Positions 20,231 to 30,490 of a DNA stretch of 64,000 nucleotides are shown one piece after another. Position numbers and translations under genes: made by a program. The notes beneath the pieces are model-generated. The model was not told the DNA's origin and made no database searches. It saw only the letters and a program-made list of their open reading frames with translations. The DNA is from Megaustenia siamemsis (Eukaryota; Mollusca; Gastropoda; Stylommatophora; Ariophantidae), in assembly GCA_032433765.1 (NCBI GenBank), contig JAVIAB010000092.1, positions 67,155,666 to 67,219,665 of the forward strand, written 5' to 3'. How positions within the stretch are numbered: position 1 is the stretch's first letter; every line of letters starts with the position of its first letter.

Positions 20231-22262
20231 TGTTTTAAGGTCATACGGTATGTATTCATGGTTAGCAGGTAGAGTTCTGCCCTACCAAAGGAGGAGTAAG
20301 ACATCTCCTTTCCTCCGCTAGTCTTCGGGACACTCTTGGGCAAGGTGGAGCTCTCGTTTAGCCATTCCCCCCTCCCCCACCAGGGTTATGTGAAGCCATT
20401 GGGGCAGGTGGTGGATGGTGTTGTGAGAACAGCCGACAAGTAGTGCCGGTTATGGTCCCCTCACCGCGATGGCAGGCAGAGGATCTCATGTATAGAGACA
20501 ATGGCTGCGATCTCCGACTAGTACAGTCACTGCCAAGAAGGAAAGGAATGGCAAACTACCTTCTCATATTGCCTAGACAAATCATGACAAATCACAACTT
20601 AATATCTTATAAGAATACTTATTATAATATAATAATGGGGACTCCACAGCCACCTCGTCCGGTAGGGAGCGACATGTGCTACACGTAACACCCGATCGTC
20701 ATCAAGCTACTGTATGCAAGATCAATAATAAAGAGACACTAGCAATAGGAACTTGAAACATTAGATCAGCATTCCAGGTTGACAAACTAGAAAACATTAG
20801 TCAAGAAATGAAGAGAATGAAATTGAACATCTTGGGACCATGTGAAATAAGATGGAAAGGAGCAGGATTATTACAACGCGACAGCGGAAATGTAATTTAC
20901 TCTGGGGGTCATCGTCATTATCAAGTACCAGGCCTGCTGCGTAGATGATCATATCTCTCCACAACTTTCGATCTCGACAGCTATTTAACACTTCTGTTGT
21001 TGACCTTCTGCCTAGCCATTCTCTTAAGCTGTCTGGTATGTTTTCTCTTTGCTTCCCTCTATCTCTTCGTCCCTCAATTGTTCCAGTTGCTACAATATAT
21101 TCCAGTTGTTCTCTTCTCATTACATGGGGAAAAAAATGCTGATTGTTTCTTCCTAATATTGGAAATTAGCTCTCTTTTTGCTTTGTCCTCTTTCAGAACA
21201 TTTTCATTACTCTTCTTAGCTGTCCATGGTATTCTCAACATTCTTCTGTAAAACCACATTTCTACAGACTCCAGTGATTTTCTTGTCTGTTGTCCTATTG
21301 TCCATGATTCACATCCATATGTTAAGACTGGCTCCACATAACATTTAAGAACTCTTTTTCTTAATTTTTACTCTAGGAGTACCACACACGAAAGAGGAGT
21401 AGGCATCATGTTAGATAGAGAAAGAAGCAAAACAGTGAAAGGATTTTGGCCAGCATCAGATAGAATTCTGCTAGTAAAATTGAGGGGTGGACCAATAGAT
21501 ATCAACATAATTCAAGCTTATGCACCAACACGTAATAGCGAAGAAGAAGACGTTGACACTTTTTACAATGAGCTAGAGATGACAATGGAACAGTGTAAAT
21601 CCCAAGAAATAACTATTATATTAGGGGATTTCAATGCAAAGGTAGGAGCAGCTAAAGTGCAAAATGTGACTGGAGGATATGGCCTTGGAGAGACGAATGA
21701 CAGAGGGGATAGATTGATAGATTGAGCAAAGACACGTGAAATTATTATAAGTAACACTTGGTTCAAACAATACCCTAGGCGACTATGGACATGGCAGAGA
21801 ACAGACAAAAATGTACACAATCAAATTGATTTTATTCTGGTACGGAGAAGATTCAGGAATGGGCTAACATCTGTTAAAACAAGGCCAGGAGCAGATTGCA
21901 ATAGTGACCATGTACCAGTAGTTGGAAAGATAAGAATAAAACTGCGGAAGGCACAGAAATCCCCAAGAAATATAAAATTAGAAATAGATATGCTTAGAGT
22001 AGATAACCAGGTGAGTGATAAGTGCAGCACGATAGTCCAGAATAAACATAATGCTATTAAGAAGATACAGGACATCAATGAACAGTGAGAAATGCTCAAA
22101 CAATCGATTGAACAAACATCAAAAGAAGTAATACCAGTGATAAAAGAATCAACAAGAAGAAATGGATGGCAGGAGAAATATTACTACTGGACGAAAGAAG
22201 AAAAAAGAACGGATATACAATATAGTGCACAAAGAGATCCAACCGGTATGGCCCATGATGTA
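20231..22262 (+). mobile_element. LINE family N, 5' part with endonuclease, internally deleted and split
   Basis: A conserved 5' region (AAGGAATGGCAAACTACCTT) leads into an AP-type endonuclease. It starts as IGTWNIRSAFQVDKLE and resumes after an insertion as GVGIMLDRER. It continues INIIQAYAPTRN, IILGDFNAKVG, QIDFILVRRRF and DCNSDHVPVV, so the catalytic landmarks are all present. It is broken by the insertion at 20907-21366, a stop near 21723 and a stop near 22086. After the endonuclease the sequence jumps directly to CCAACCGGTATGGCCCATGA, which is the 3' terminus of family N. The RT is therefore deleted. Confidence 0.85.
20907..21366 (-). mobile_element. LINE family N' 3' fragment nested in an endonuclease
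   Basis: Antisense post-RT sequence: LTYGCESWTIGQQTRKSLES, MWFYRRMLRIPWTAKKSNEN, then GTIEGRRDRGKQRENIPDSL, ending near the plus-strand CAAGTACCAGGCCTGCTG. Flanking 11-bp direct repeats TTTACTCT(G/A)GG lie at 20896-20906 and 21367-21377, one mismatch apart. Removing the insert restores the endonuclease reading NVIYSGGSTTHERGVG (or one Gly fewer). Confidence 0.88.
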
Positions 22263-22320
22263 TTCTGTGTTGCTCTCTCACTCTCTCTCTCTCTCTCTCT
22301 CTCTCCCTCTCTCTGCGATC
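22263..22320. repeat. (CT)n tract, end of composite block copy 1
   Basis: A run of CT repeats followed by CTGCGATCAGGACTCAATC. The same junction occurs at 42440-42470 and, inverted, at 29345-29372. It marks a fixed end of the block. Confidence 0.85.
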
Positions 22321-22350
22321 AGGACTCAATCAGAGTAGGATTCCAGACTC

Positions 22351-22644
22351 TCACATGAAGTCAGCTGTCAGGTTAAGTGTGTTGATCGCCCCCACAGACA
22401 GAACATCACAATTAGAGTTTGCCAGATCCACTCTGATTGAACACCCGTTAAAACGTTGCACTGTGTTCTGCGCCAGTGGTCCAGTGCAATCGATTTCAGC
22501 CAGCATTTTATTCAGGTTAGCTTTCCTTAGCTTTTGATTGTCCCCAATCTTGCCGCAAGGCAGCAGATGATCTTTTCTGTAGGGGGATTCTGCCCTTAAA
22601 TGGTCGGCCCTCCCATGTTTACGAGCACCATCTGCCCGAGTCAC
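22351..22644 (-). CDS. Small open reading frame of composite block, copy 1
   Basis: 97 residues starting MTRADGARKHGRADHLRAES and ending NTLNLTADFM. It is matched by a homologous frame at 42511-42783 with about ten substitutions in the first 85 residues. That copy loses frame at a G-run. I do not recognise it: there is no signal peptide or membrane segment, and one Cys lies in each third. It could be a real small protein of the repeat or a chance frame held open in two young copies. Confidence 0.4.
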   Translation of the reverse strand: MTRADGARKHGRADHLRAESPYRKDHLLPCGKIGDNQKLRKANLNKMLAEIDCTGPLAQNTVQRFNGCSIRVDLANSNCDVLSVGAINTLNLTADFM

Positions 22645-22649
22645 TAGAG

Positions 22650-23270
22650 GTGACTAACACAGACATGCACACACAAAGATATGAACACAGACATGCATAC
22701 AGCGATACGAGGCATGACTAACACTGACAAACATCAATATATATGACACATGACTAACATAGACATGCACATAAAGATATGAGATATGTCTGACATGGAC
22801 ATGCAAACACAAAGATATGACACATGCCTAACATAGACATGCACACAAAGATATGTGATATGACCAACATAGACATGCACACACAAAGATATGAGATGTG
22901 ACTAACATAGCCGTGCACACGCAAGGATATGAGATGTGACATACACAGACATGCACACACAAGGGTATGAGATAAGACTAACACAATCATGCACATAAAG
23001 ATATGAGATATCATTAACCCAAACATGCACACACAAAGATGTGACACATGACTAACACAGATACACACTAAGATATGAGATATAACTAAGCATACACACA
23101 TAAAGATATGAGACATGATTAACACGGACACACCAAGATATGAGATATGACTAACATGACACACACCAAGATATGAGCCATGGCTAGCACAAAGACACAT
23201 CAAGATATGAGCCATGGTTTCACGGAAAAACACCAAGAAATGAACCATGTCCAGCACAGAAACACATTAA
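22650..23270. repeat. Roughly 40-bp tandem repeat array, composite block copy 1
   Basis: Imperfect units of the type ACACAGACATGCACACACAA, then AGATATGAGATGTGACTA. Units shorten to about 28-35 bp toward the right. The frame at 22754-23257 (SHILMCVCL and variants) is read-through of the repeat, not a gene. The same array is at 42785-43440. Confidence 0.9.
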
Positions 23271-24300
23271 GGTATCCATATGCCTGGGTTTGTTGTAGTC
23301 GGCAGACTCTTCTTAACGTGGGAATCATCGACATTCGAGACGCAGGCCCCGATTAACTGTTCACAGGTTTCGTTCAAACAGTTGTCCGGAGATTTGAGAG
23401 TGCAGTCTGACCCGTAGAACGTTCCCTTGCATGTACAGTTCCCGGTTGACTGTTCACAGGTGTCGTTGAAACAGTTGTCCGGACATTTGAGAGTGCAGTC
23501 TGACCCGTAGTACGTTTCCTTGCATGTACAGTCTGTACGTTCCGGGTCACACATGATGTCACAGCCATCAGAACACGTCTGTTTGCACTGTAGCCCAAAA
23601 TTACCATCGGGACAAGTGTCATTACAGATGTAGCCAGGATGCTTACATTGTAGGCATTTTCCGAATTTTTCCTCACATAAAGGACAGACACTAAGACAAG
23701 ACCCAGAGCAGTCGTGTCCATAGATCCCATGTGAAGAGTTGTCATGACACGTACCGATGATGACGTTGCAGCCTCTGCAACACCCACTACACACTGCACA
23801 AAACGACCAAGAATGCCCGTCCAGACAATAGATGTCTGCAATGTTTGCACCTCACACGTCGTCAGTGCACTGACGGCCTCCAAAATGGTCGGTGAGAACT
23901 CAATCTTAATGTGTGCCATTGTCGCTTGTGTGGTGACTACAATAGTGTTCAAAGAAATATTTGGGTATGATTTGAGAGCCACATTTCGACCCCCGCCAAT
24001 GTAGATGGAGCAGATATTTACAACTTTCGCCCCTTCAATCCGTAACTTGTTGATCAGACCAGCCCCAGAGCAAAAGACATCAATCTCATGCGAACTAACT
24101 ACAAACCTTGATTCATTGTTACATGAGGCAGAACCATTTAGTTTTACCGTGAAACTGTCCAGATCTGTTAAGTCATTCACATAAATCCTAAACCAAGAGA
24201 ACGGCAAAGATTGATCGAGAGGTGTCTCAACTGATGTATAATCTGCGTCCGGATTACATGTGGTGTCGTTGTTATCAAACAGGAAAGCAGGTTCAGATTG
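23267..24300 (-). pseudogene. Multi-EGF/fucolectin-type protein, broken copy 1
   Basis: The family comprises secreted or membrane multi-EGF proteins with an N-terminal galactose-binding-like domain; their sugar-binding or recognition role is known only from relatives. Here SWFRIYVNDL, then DSFTVKLNGSASC and FVVSSHEIDVFCSG, give the lectin-like start. The text then jumps from GGGRNVALK to SYPNISLN, skipping about 70 residues that copy 2 retains. Frame is lost near 23850. Further EGF repeats follow in another frame: GIYGHDCSGSC, GNFGLQCKQTCSDGC, CKETYYGSDCTLKCPDNC and CKGTFYGSDC. It stops at NPGIWIP. The signal peptide end is missing: sequence ends abruptly near 24300. Confidence 0.8.
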
Positions 24301-24394
24301 TCATTGCACGGGTCTACGAATATACACATATAAAAAATTCCCAGGTTTTTATCATCTCAATCTAAGTGTTGTTTGGCCGTACAGCTCTTCCATT
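24301..24394. other. Spacer, nothing seen
   Basis: Short stretch between the truncated EGF pseudogene and a LINE tail. Confidence 0.5.
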
Positions 24395-25857
24395 TTTCAT
24401 TGTATTTATCATTATCATCATCATCATCATCATCATGGGCCATACCGGTTGGCGTAGGCGATCATGTCCTTCCACAATCTTCAATCTACAGTGCATCGTA
24501 TCAGTTCTGTTGACTGTTTTCCATGCCATGACACCAAGCTATCCAATATTTTCTCTCTTTGTCGTTCGCGATCTCTCCTTTTATTTTGCCAGTTGTAACC
24601 AAGTATTACAACTTTCCTCTTCTCATGATGTGCCCGAAAATATGGTGATTGTTTCTTTCTTATGTTTTTTAGGAGCTCCATTTTTGTGTTGGCCTCTTTG
24701 ATAATTTCCTCATTGGTCTTTTTAGCTGTACAGGGAACTTTCAACATTTTTCTGAGAAATCCCATCTCTATGGCTGCTAATCGTTTTCATTTGTTTGTCT
24801 ACTGTCCATGATTTGCTTCCATAGGTCAGAATTTGATCTATATAGCACCGATGAGCTCTCTTTCTCACTTCTATTGACATAGATTTTATGCACAAAATAT
24901 TTTTCATTTTCTGAAATGCTATTTTGGCCTGAGCTATTCTGCTTTTTATTTCTGTGGTGCATCTTCCATCTAATGTTATTATTGTGCCCAAGAAGTTTCA
25001 CTTGTTTCAGATTTGTCCTGTTTATTTGTATGCTGCATGATGGTGATGATTTTTTCTTCGATATGACCATTACTTTTCTTTTCTTACTATTCATACTGAG
25101 ACCTTTTTTTTGCTTTCTTTTACTATTATGTCTATAATTTCTTGTAGTTAATTCTCTGTCTCTGTTATTAAGACTGTGCCATCCGCATATCGCAAATTAT
25201 TTATGTTGTGACCGTTTCCTTTCATTCCTTTTTTGTCTACTATTGATCTAATAATATGTTCGCTGTAAAATGAAAACAAATCCTGCAATAGAACACTGCT
25301 TTGTCTGACTCCTTGTTTTATATACTGGAATTGTCCTGTTTGGTTGTTAATTCGTATAGCTGCTGTTTGTTGCCAGTACACGTTTTTTTATGATTCGCAG
25401 ATCTTTGCCATCAATGTTTAATTTCTCTAGCATATTGATTATTTCCACCTGTTTTACTTTGTCAAATGCTTTTGTGTAGTCTATAATGCACATATATAGA
25501 TCTTTCTTTACCTCTATAGCTCTTTCTGTCAATGTTCTTAAGATGTATATTGCATTATTGGTGCCCTTTCCTTCCACAAATCCACATTGTTCCTCGCTTA
25601 TTTTGGTTTTATTTTGTTCCTTACATGTCTCATGATGATTCTTAATATTTTCGTCATATGGCTCATGAGACTAATAGTGCGATGGTCTTCACAATCATTG
25701 GCGCCTGACTTCTTCGGTATGGCTACAAATATAGATTTTAGTACATCTTCGGGTATGTGTCCAGTGTTATATATGTGTTTGAGTAGTTTTGTTATGACTT
25801 GTACTCTCAGCTCTCCTAATGCATTTACCTCTTCGATTGCTATATTGTCGGGATTAA
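24395..25857 (-). mobile_element. LINE family N, reverse transcriptase region
   Basis: Antisense. From the right it reads FVAIPKKSGANDCEDHRTIS, HMTKILRIIMRHVRNKIKP, then MCIIDYTKAFDKVKQVEIIN (motif A), then NLRYADGTVLI, where the catalytic YADD reads YADG. The post-RT segments follow (MTIITLDGRCTTEIKSRIAQ region, TYGSKSWTVDKQ). The 3' end GCCAACCGGTATGGCCCATG has a (GAT)n tail at 24412-24436. Frameshifts separate the pieces. Loss of the second catalytic Asp also argues for a dead copy. Confidence 0.88.
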
Positions 25858-27480
25858 AGGCATCAAGATGCAAAGAGATGCGAAGCTGCTGTAAAGCTGA
25901 TGATAATGACAATTTTTTTTTTAAATAAGAAGAAAGTGGTATGGTAACAGCTTTACGTGGTAATTAAGAAAACAAAAGTCGACGTTTCGGCCAAGTAGGC
26001 CTTCAGCTGGAACAACAAACAACAACACAAATATATATATATATATATATATAAGGATACGTAAACAAATCTAACAACATGGCGATAATATGCAAGATGC
26101 ACAAGAAAGGAAATTTTAAAAAAGGTCACTTTCCTGTAGTCCAGAGCGTGGTCAGCTTCTGAATGAACTAAAATAAGGAGGTGGTATGACCAGCTATATA
26201 TCTCACTGACCAGGCAGTCAGGTGAGAAGACGGAAGGGTTCTAAAAATATGGGGAGGTGGGTACAATATACGTATAAACTGTGTATATCTATCTGTGTTT
26301 GTGCACAACGAACAGATGTGTAAAAATAAAGCACGTGTACCTAACCATATGTGCATACAAGCATAAATCCGTATATATTACCACAAAGCACACAAAAAAG
26401 CCGCCTACTTTTCAGTGATCCTCCTTTGGTAGTCTTCAAATGCGACAGGATTCTGAGAGACATTCTTGTCACGAGCCACCACCCTCGCTCAAACCACAAA
26501 CACTTTGGTACTGCTCGGTGTGGATGTCGAGTTTGCAGAACTTGTGACTACGTGCTTTGCACCGATTCGGTCTTGTTCCCTAAAAGGCGATTCGACATCA
26601 AGGAGGAGTTTACTTGTGTGTCACGGAATATCATCTACGCCATAATATGTAAGCATTGCCAGATGTCGTATGTAGGCGAGAGTTGGACGACGCTTGAGTG
26701 GCAGATTTTGTGAGCATCTACGTTATGTTGAACAAAAGACTGGCAGCCCGGTGTCTGCCCATTTCAACTCCCCTGGCGATTGTGATAAACCTTACATGCA
26801 AGTTATTGGTATTGTCTCGTGTCACTCTAGCAATCCTCTTCTCCCTTGGAATCGCCTCATTGCCCAGTTGGGTTCGCTGTTCCCCCCCCCTCCCCATGGC
26901 ATGAACATATCGCTCTCATACACATAGGACACCTACCACACATTTCTTACGCTACCGAACCTATACATGTATGTACATTTGTCTGCATGCATTGGCACAT
27001 TTAGACACCTTCGGGTTTTCTTTTGTGTGCTTTGTAGTAATATATACGGATTCATGCCTGTACGCATGTATTATGTACAAATGCTTTTTTCACACATCTG
27101 TTCGTTGTGCACAAACACAGTTAGATATAGACAGTTTATACGTATCTTGTACCCGCCTCCCCATATTTTTAGAACCCTTCCATCTTCTCAACTAACTGCC
27201 TGGTCAGTGAGATATATAGCTGGCCATCCCGCCTACTTATTTTAGTTCATTCAGAAGCTGCCCACACTCTGTACCACAGGGAAGTGACCTTTTTTTTTAA
27301 ATTTCCTTTCTTAAGTAGCTAGCATATTATCGCCATGTTGTTAGATTTGTGTACATATCTTTATATATATTTTTGTGTTGTTGTTTGTTGTTCCAGCTGA
27401 AGGCCTACTTGGCCGAAACGTCGACTTTTGTTTTGTTAATTACCACGTAAAGCTGTTACCATATCACTTTTTCTTCTTAT
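25858..27480 (+). mobile_element. Penelope-like element with long inverted arms
   Basis: A short terminal signature (GATGCGAAGCTGCTGTAAAG, 25880-25900) is followed by two inverted arms, about 25928-26403 and 27016-27478, that match for most of their length. Landmarks on both are GTGGTATGGTAACAGCTTTA at the outside, TTTCGGCCAAGTAGGCCTTC, CTCACTGACCAGGCAGT and the CACAACGAACAGATGTG near the inside. The roughly 610-bp centre carries a GIY-YIG endonuclease frame. Penelope-like elements are known to have terminal repeats in either direction. The reverse transcriptase is absent. Confidence 0.85.
26351..26930 (+). pseudogene. GIY-YIG endonuclease domain of Penelope-like element, frameshifted
   Basis: The first frame (26351-26713) gives FKCDRILRDILVTSHHPRSN, the cysteine cluster CGCRVCRTC, and TCVSRNIIYAIICKHC followed by SYVGES, the IY...YVG core with the CxxC that precedes it in this family. 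A frame change near 26695 continues as GRFCEHLRYVEQKTGSPVSA and then GDCDKPYMQVIG, supplying the expected R...H helix. The enzyme would nick DNA for retrotransposition. This copy is broken. Confidence 0.8.
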
Positions 27481-27667
27481 ATTGTTCGAATAGTTCGGTT
27501 ATGTATACCTGCCGTCTGTTGATTATATCTTTACTGTCTGTTAACATTTTATTATAGAGGGAAACTTCCGAGGCGATAATCAGCGAATCAATTCAGAGGA
27601 AGAGGTATGTTTACAGCACTCGGAAAAAATGACAAATAATCAATAACAGAAAAAAATATGGACCAAA
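27481..27667. other. Spacer, nothing seen
   Basis: AT-rich sequence right of the Penelope-like element. Confidence 0.4.
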
Positions 27668-27750
27668 GCAGCATCGAACCCGTACTCAGTGGCACAGCGC
27701 CTTGCCACGAAAAGCCAAACGCTAGGGAACACTGCCACTCAGCTAACTAA
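27668..27750 (-). mobile_element. tRNA-like SINE head
   Basis: The minus strand has a box A-like TTAGCTGAGTGGCAGTG (27747-27731) and a box B-like GGGTTCGATGC (27681-27671), about 50 bases apart as in a tRNA gene. The acceptor stem does not pair cleanly, so a SINE head or tRNA pseudogene is more likely than a working tRNA. Confidence 0.55.
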
Positions 27751-28009
27751 AAAATTAGCTATCGTGGACAATGTCTTTTCGCGAAGGTGTTTTCATGACT
27801 ATAGCATAAGGCTGCGATCACAGCTCAGAAATATTTTTCCTGTTAAAACAAGTATCTCCCGGATAAGGTTGGGCTGAATACTTGAGTTGCAGACAAACAC
27901 TTAGGACGAAACAGCACGAATAGTAGTTTCCAGTGGTTTAGACTGGAGACAAATAATAATAATAAATTAATATTATTATATAACATTTCTTTTTTTGTGT
28001 ACAAATACA

Positions 28010-28800
28010 TATCCCCTATCAGTGACTTTTTAAATTTTTATTTATGTGTACATCCATTTTAAATCGTTTCTTTTCCATGGTTTCTATTTCTAAACATCTT
28101 TGATTGCGCCAATCCTCTTTTGCCTATTTGCACATTCTGCATATTTCTCTAACCTTCCTCTAACAATTTTTGGTATGTATTTTTTACTTTTATATGTATG
28201 TTGAATTTCTGTTCGACTTAGAGCTGTTATTTATTTTTTTTTTCATTCGCCAACTTTTACCTCTGACGAAGTCCCTAGAGATTAGGAACTGAATTTTGCT
28301 CGTTAATCTATTTTTCCCTGACAGCCGTGTGCACTGGGGTCCCTCGCTGCACAGGCAGATAACTCCGTCTTCGGAGGTACTCATATTTTTTTCGTCGATG
28401 AGTAATTGACGTTTCAAGCCGGGCCTCGCTGCTGAGACCAGGGGTGGTTGCCGCAGAGAGAAATCATAAATAAAAATCCCAACCGGTGTAGCCAGGATTT
28501 GAACCCACAAACTCTCTGTCTCAAGACCAACCAGTCCCCCAGAGCTGTTATTCCAGTGGTATTAATTGTGTGTTATTCTTCTGTCTGTTTCTAATTAGTT
28601 TATTTTTCATTTTGATCATAACAGGGATGTGATCTGAGTTCATTTCAGCTACTGAATATGTCTTGGCTTGTATGACGCTGTTTCTAATTCTATCCTTGAT
28701 CATTATGTAGTCTATCTGGTTCCTTGTTTTATCATCAGGGGTTTTCTTTTTTAAAACAGTAAGAAAATATAGAGATTCTAGTAGAAAGACATAGACCATG
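28010..28800 (-). mobile_element. LINE endonuclease C-terminal fragment, split by a SINE
   Basis: On the minus strand 28799-28553 reads KKKTPDDKTRNQIDYIMIKD, then VAEMNSDHIPVMIKMKNK, the last part of an AP-type endonuclease including its SDH motif. The SINE at 28232-28540 interrupts it. Beyond the SINE, decayed linker sequence continues to about 28010. Confidence 0.8.
28220..28552 (-). mobile_element. Complete SINE with 12-bp target-site duplication
   Basis: Perfect direct repeats AGAGCTGTTATT lie at 28220-28231 and 28541-28552. Read on the minus strand, the 309-bp insert starts GGGGGACTGGTTGG, has a Pol III box B GGGTTCAAATCC, then CACCGGTTGGGATTTTTATT, a body with GAGTACCTCCGAAGACGG, and ends in an A-rich tail (AAAAAAAAAATA) against the duplication. 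It differs from the SINE at 59606. Its frame at 28190-28510 is incidental. Confidence 0.9.
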
Positions 28801-29299
28801 TCAACCTAGTGAACATATAACTTTTCACCAGGTTCATCTGGCAGATATGAACACCAAAAACTCACAAAAACCTCATGTCACTGTTTGACTGAGACATGCG
28901 ACAAAGACTATAAGTAGCTGAACACTGAGGTAGGAGAATGATATTAGATTTGGCTCATAACTAAGACGAACCTACGGGAGTCTCACCGATGCTGACAAGT
29001 CATGTGCGTAACCCCACTTCGTCTTTCATTGATTAGAGTACGACCATCCTTGGGCTATGCAACTAACATGATGACATAGCTCACACAACAATGGTTGCAC
29101 TCACTAAATCCCAGTTACTATAGTAAAAGCAGCCAACAGCACGCGAAAAGCTGATGAACAATCTCCAAATTGAAAACTGCTACTGACCAGACAGAGCAAA
29201 GCTTAGCAAGGAGTTTTACCATGCAAGAACTTGGCGTCAAACAATTACAACGACTATTATGGACCATTAGAGAAACTATATGGGCAATCGAATCACTTA
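28801..29299. other. No gene seen
   Basis: No convincing frame. It may include diverged sequence of the composite block whose end follows, but I could not align it. Confidence 0.4.
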
Positions 29300-29375
29300 A
29301 ACAGACAGCTAACTTAATGAGAGAGTCTGGAATCCTACTCTGAGTGAGTCTTGATCGGAGAGAGAGAGATTTGCC
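29300..29375 (+). repeat. Inverted, diverged copy of the composite-block end
   Basis: GAGAGTCTGGAATCCTACTC, then TGAGTCTTGATCGGAGAGAG, matches the reverse complement of 22300-22380 and 42440-42520, including the final (GA)n. Similarity extends upstream through AAACAGACAGCT(A/G)ACTT. This is a third, older insertion, oriented on the plus strand. Confidence 0.8.
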
Positions 29376-29919
29376 TCAAAGATGATTCAAATTCATAAAT
29401 CTACAGAGTCTACTAATAAAGAGACAATCAGCATGAATTAAGCATTATAAGATAGAGTCTAATTAATCAAAAAGTGACTTTAGAGTTAGCTAGATACAGT
29501 CCAGAGGAATGGCACAGAAGCTCTTAATACAATCAGTATTGCAGAAGTATTTCATATGAAGATAAACAGATATTTGTAAAGTGATACTTAACAAGTTGTG
29601 CAGAGGCAGTAGTTGTATAGAAGAGTCACTCTGCTATCCATTAGGGATGTGAACACCAACATTCAGGTGTTATCCCAAGTCCACATCCCTAAGCAGCAAG
29701 ATGTACCATTATCAAATCCGAGGAATTGAGAGAAATGATATATCTGATTATGAGAGAAAGTTAATGATTTGATTAATTATTACAAACCATCAATAATTAT
29801 CAAAAAATTCATCTATTATCTTAACTTGTGGCCAGGTGATATGGCAAATAAAGATTGATTGAAAATTATATGCTCTAAATTATTAAATAATCATGTGATA
29901 AATGTTGTGATGTCCTGAT
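29376..29919. other. No gene seen
   Basis: AT-rich. No frame longer than background and no RNA signal. Confidence 0.5.
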
Positions 29920-30490
29920 TCACCAAATTAATCCTCTCAGATTCTTCAAGATTCCTTTACTACAACAAATGCCACTCCTTGTGTGTGCTGTACATTTTCT
30001 TCCTCATGTCCTGAATACAACATCATTTTACATGTACTAAATTCAACATAACTAGATTGTGTTCATCTGACTTTGTTAAGTTCAAGTAGAACCAGGTTAT
30101 AGTTTCTACAGATTTTCTAGTTTTGAATTTTGTCTGAACATTTCAGGTTCCAATGGTAGTATTTGTCCTGGTTGAAAGAAAGGTAGTTAGCAATCTGGCT
30201 TCCACACTAGTTTGACTTTCACCACATGGTCTCATAGATCTTTATGAAGGTCTTTCCTCTCTGGACTGCTTCTTTTTCTGAGCTCTTGTTGATGCTTTAA
30301 TAGCTAGCTTTTTAAAGAGGTTGAGTTGTTCTGCTGGCCCATCCAACCATCTTAACACATTCAGGCCTTTCAGCATTGGCAGAGTTTTGACTTTGATAAA
30401 ATGCAGTAATCTTGATGAGAAGAATAATTGAGATAATATTTTACAGCTGGTTTTTGTTAAATAGATTGCACATAGTGTGAATTGCAATTT
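29920..30490 (-). mobile_element. LINE endonuclease N-terminal fragment
   Basis: On the minus strand the frame at 30487-30242 ends LKGLNVLRWLDGPAEQLNLF, then KKLAIKASTRAQKKKQSREE, a pre-endonuclease leader. After a stop and frame changes comes TTIGTWNVQT-like sequence and, near 30000, MMLYSGHEEENVQHTQGVAF, the endonuclease region before strand 3. It is a decayed 5' part of a LINE. The leader resembles those I recall preceding such endonucleases. Confidence 0.7.

Noticed and set aside
22754..23257. 167-residue Cys/His-rich protein
   Set aside because: It is read-through of the roughly 40-bp array; the SHI-CVC pattern follows the DNA unit.
25598..25912. First 15-20 residues of the family N RT frame as a natural N-terminus
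   Set aside because: These bases belong to the Penelope-like terminal signature next to it; the frame continues into it by chance.
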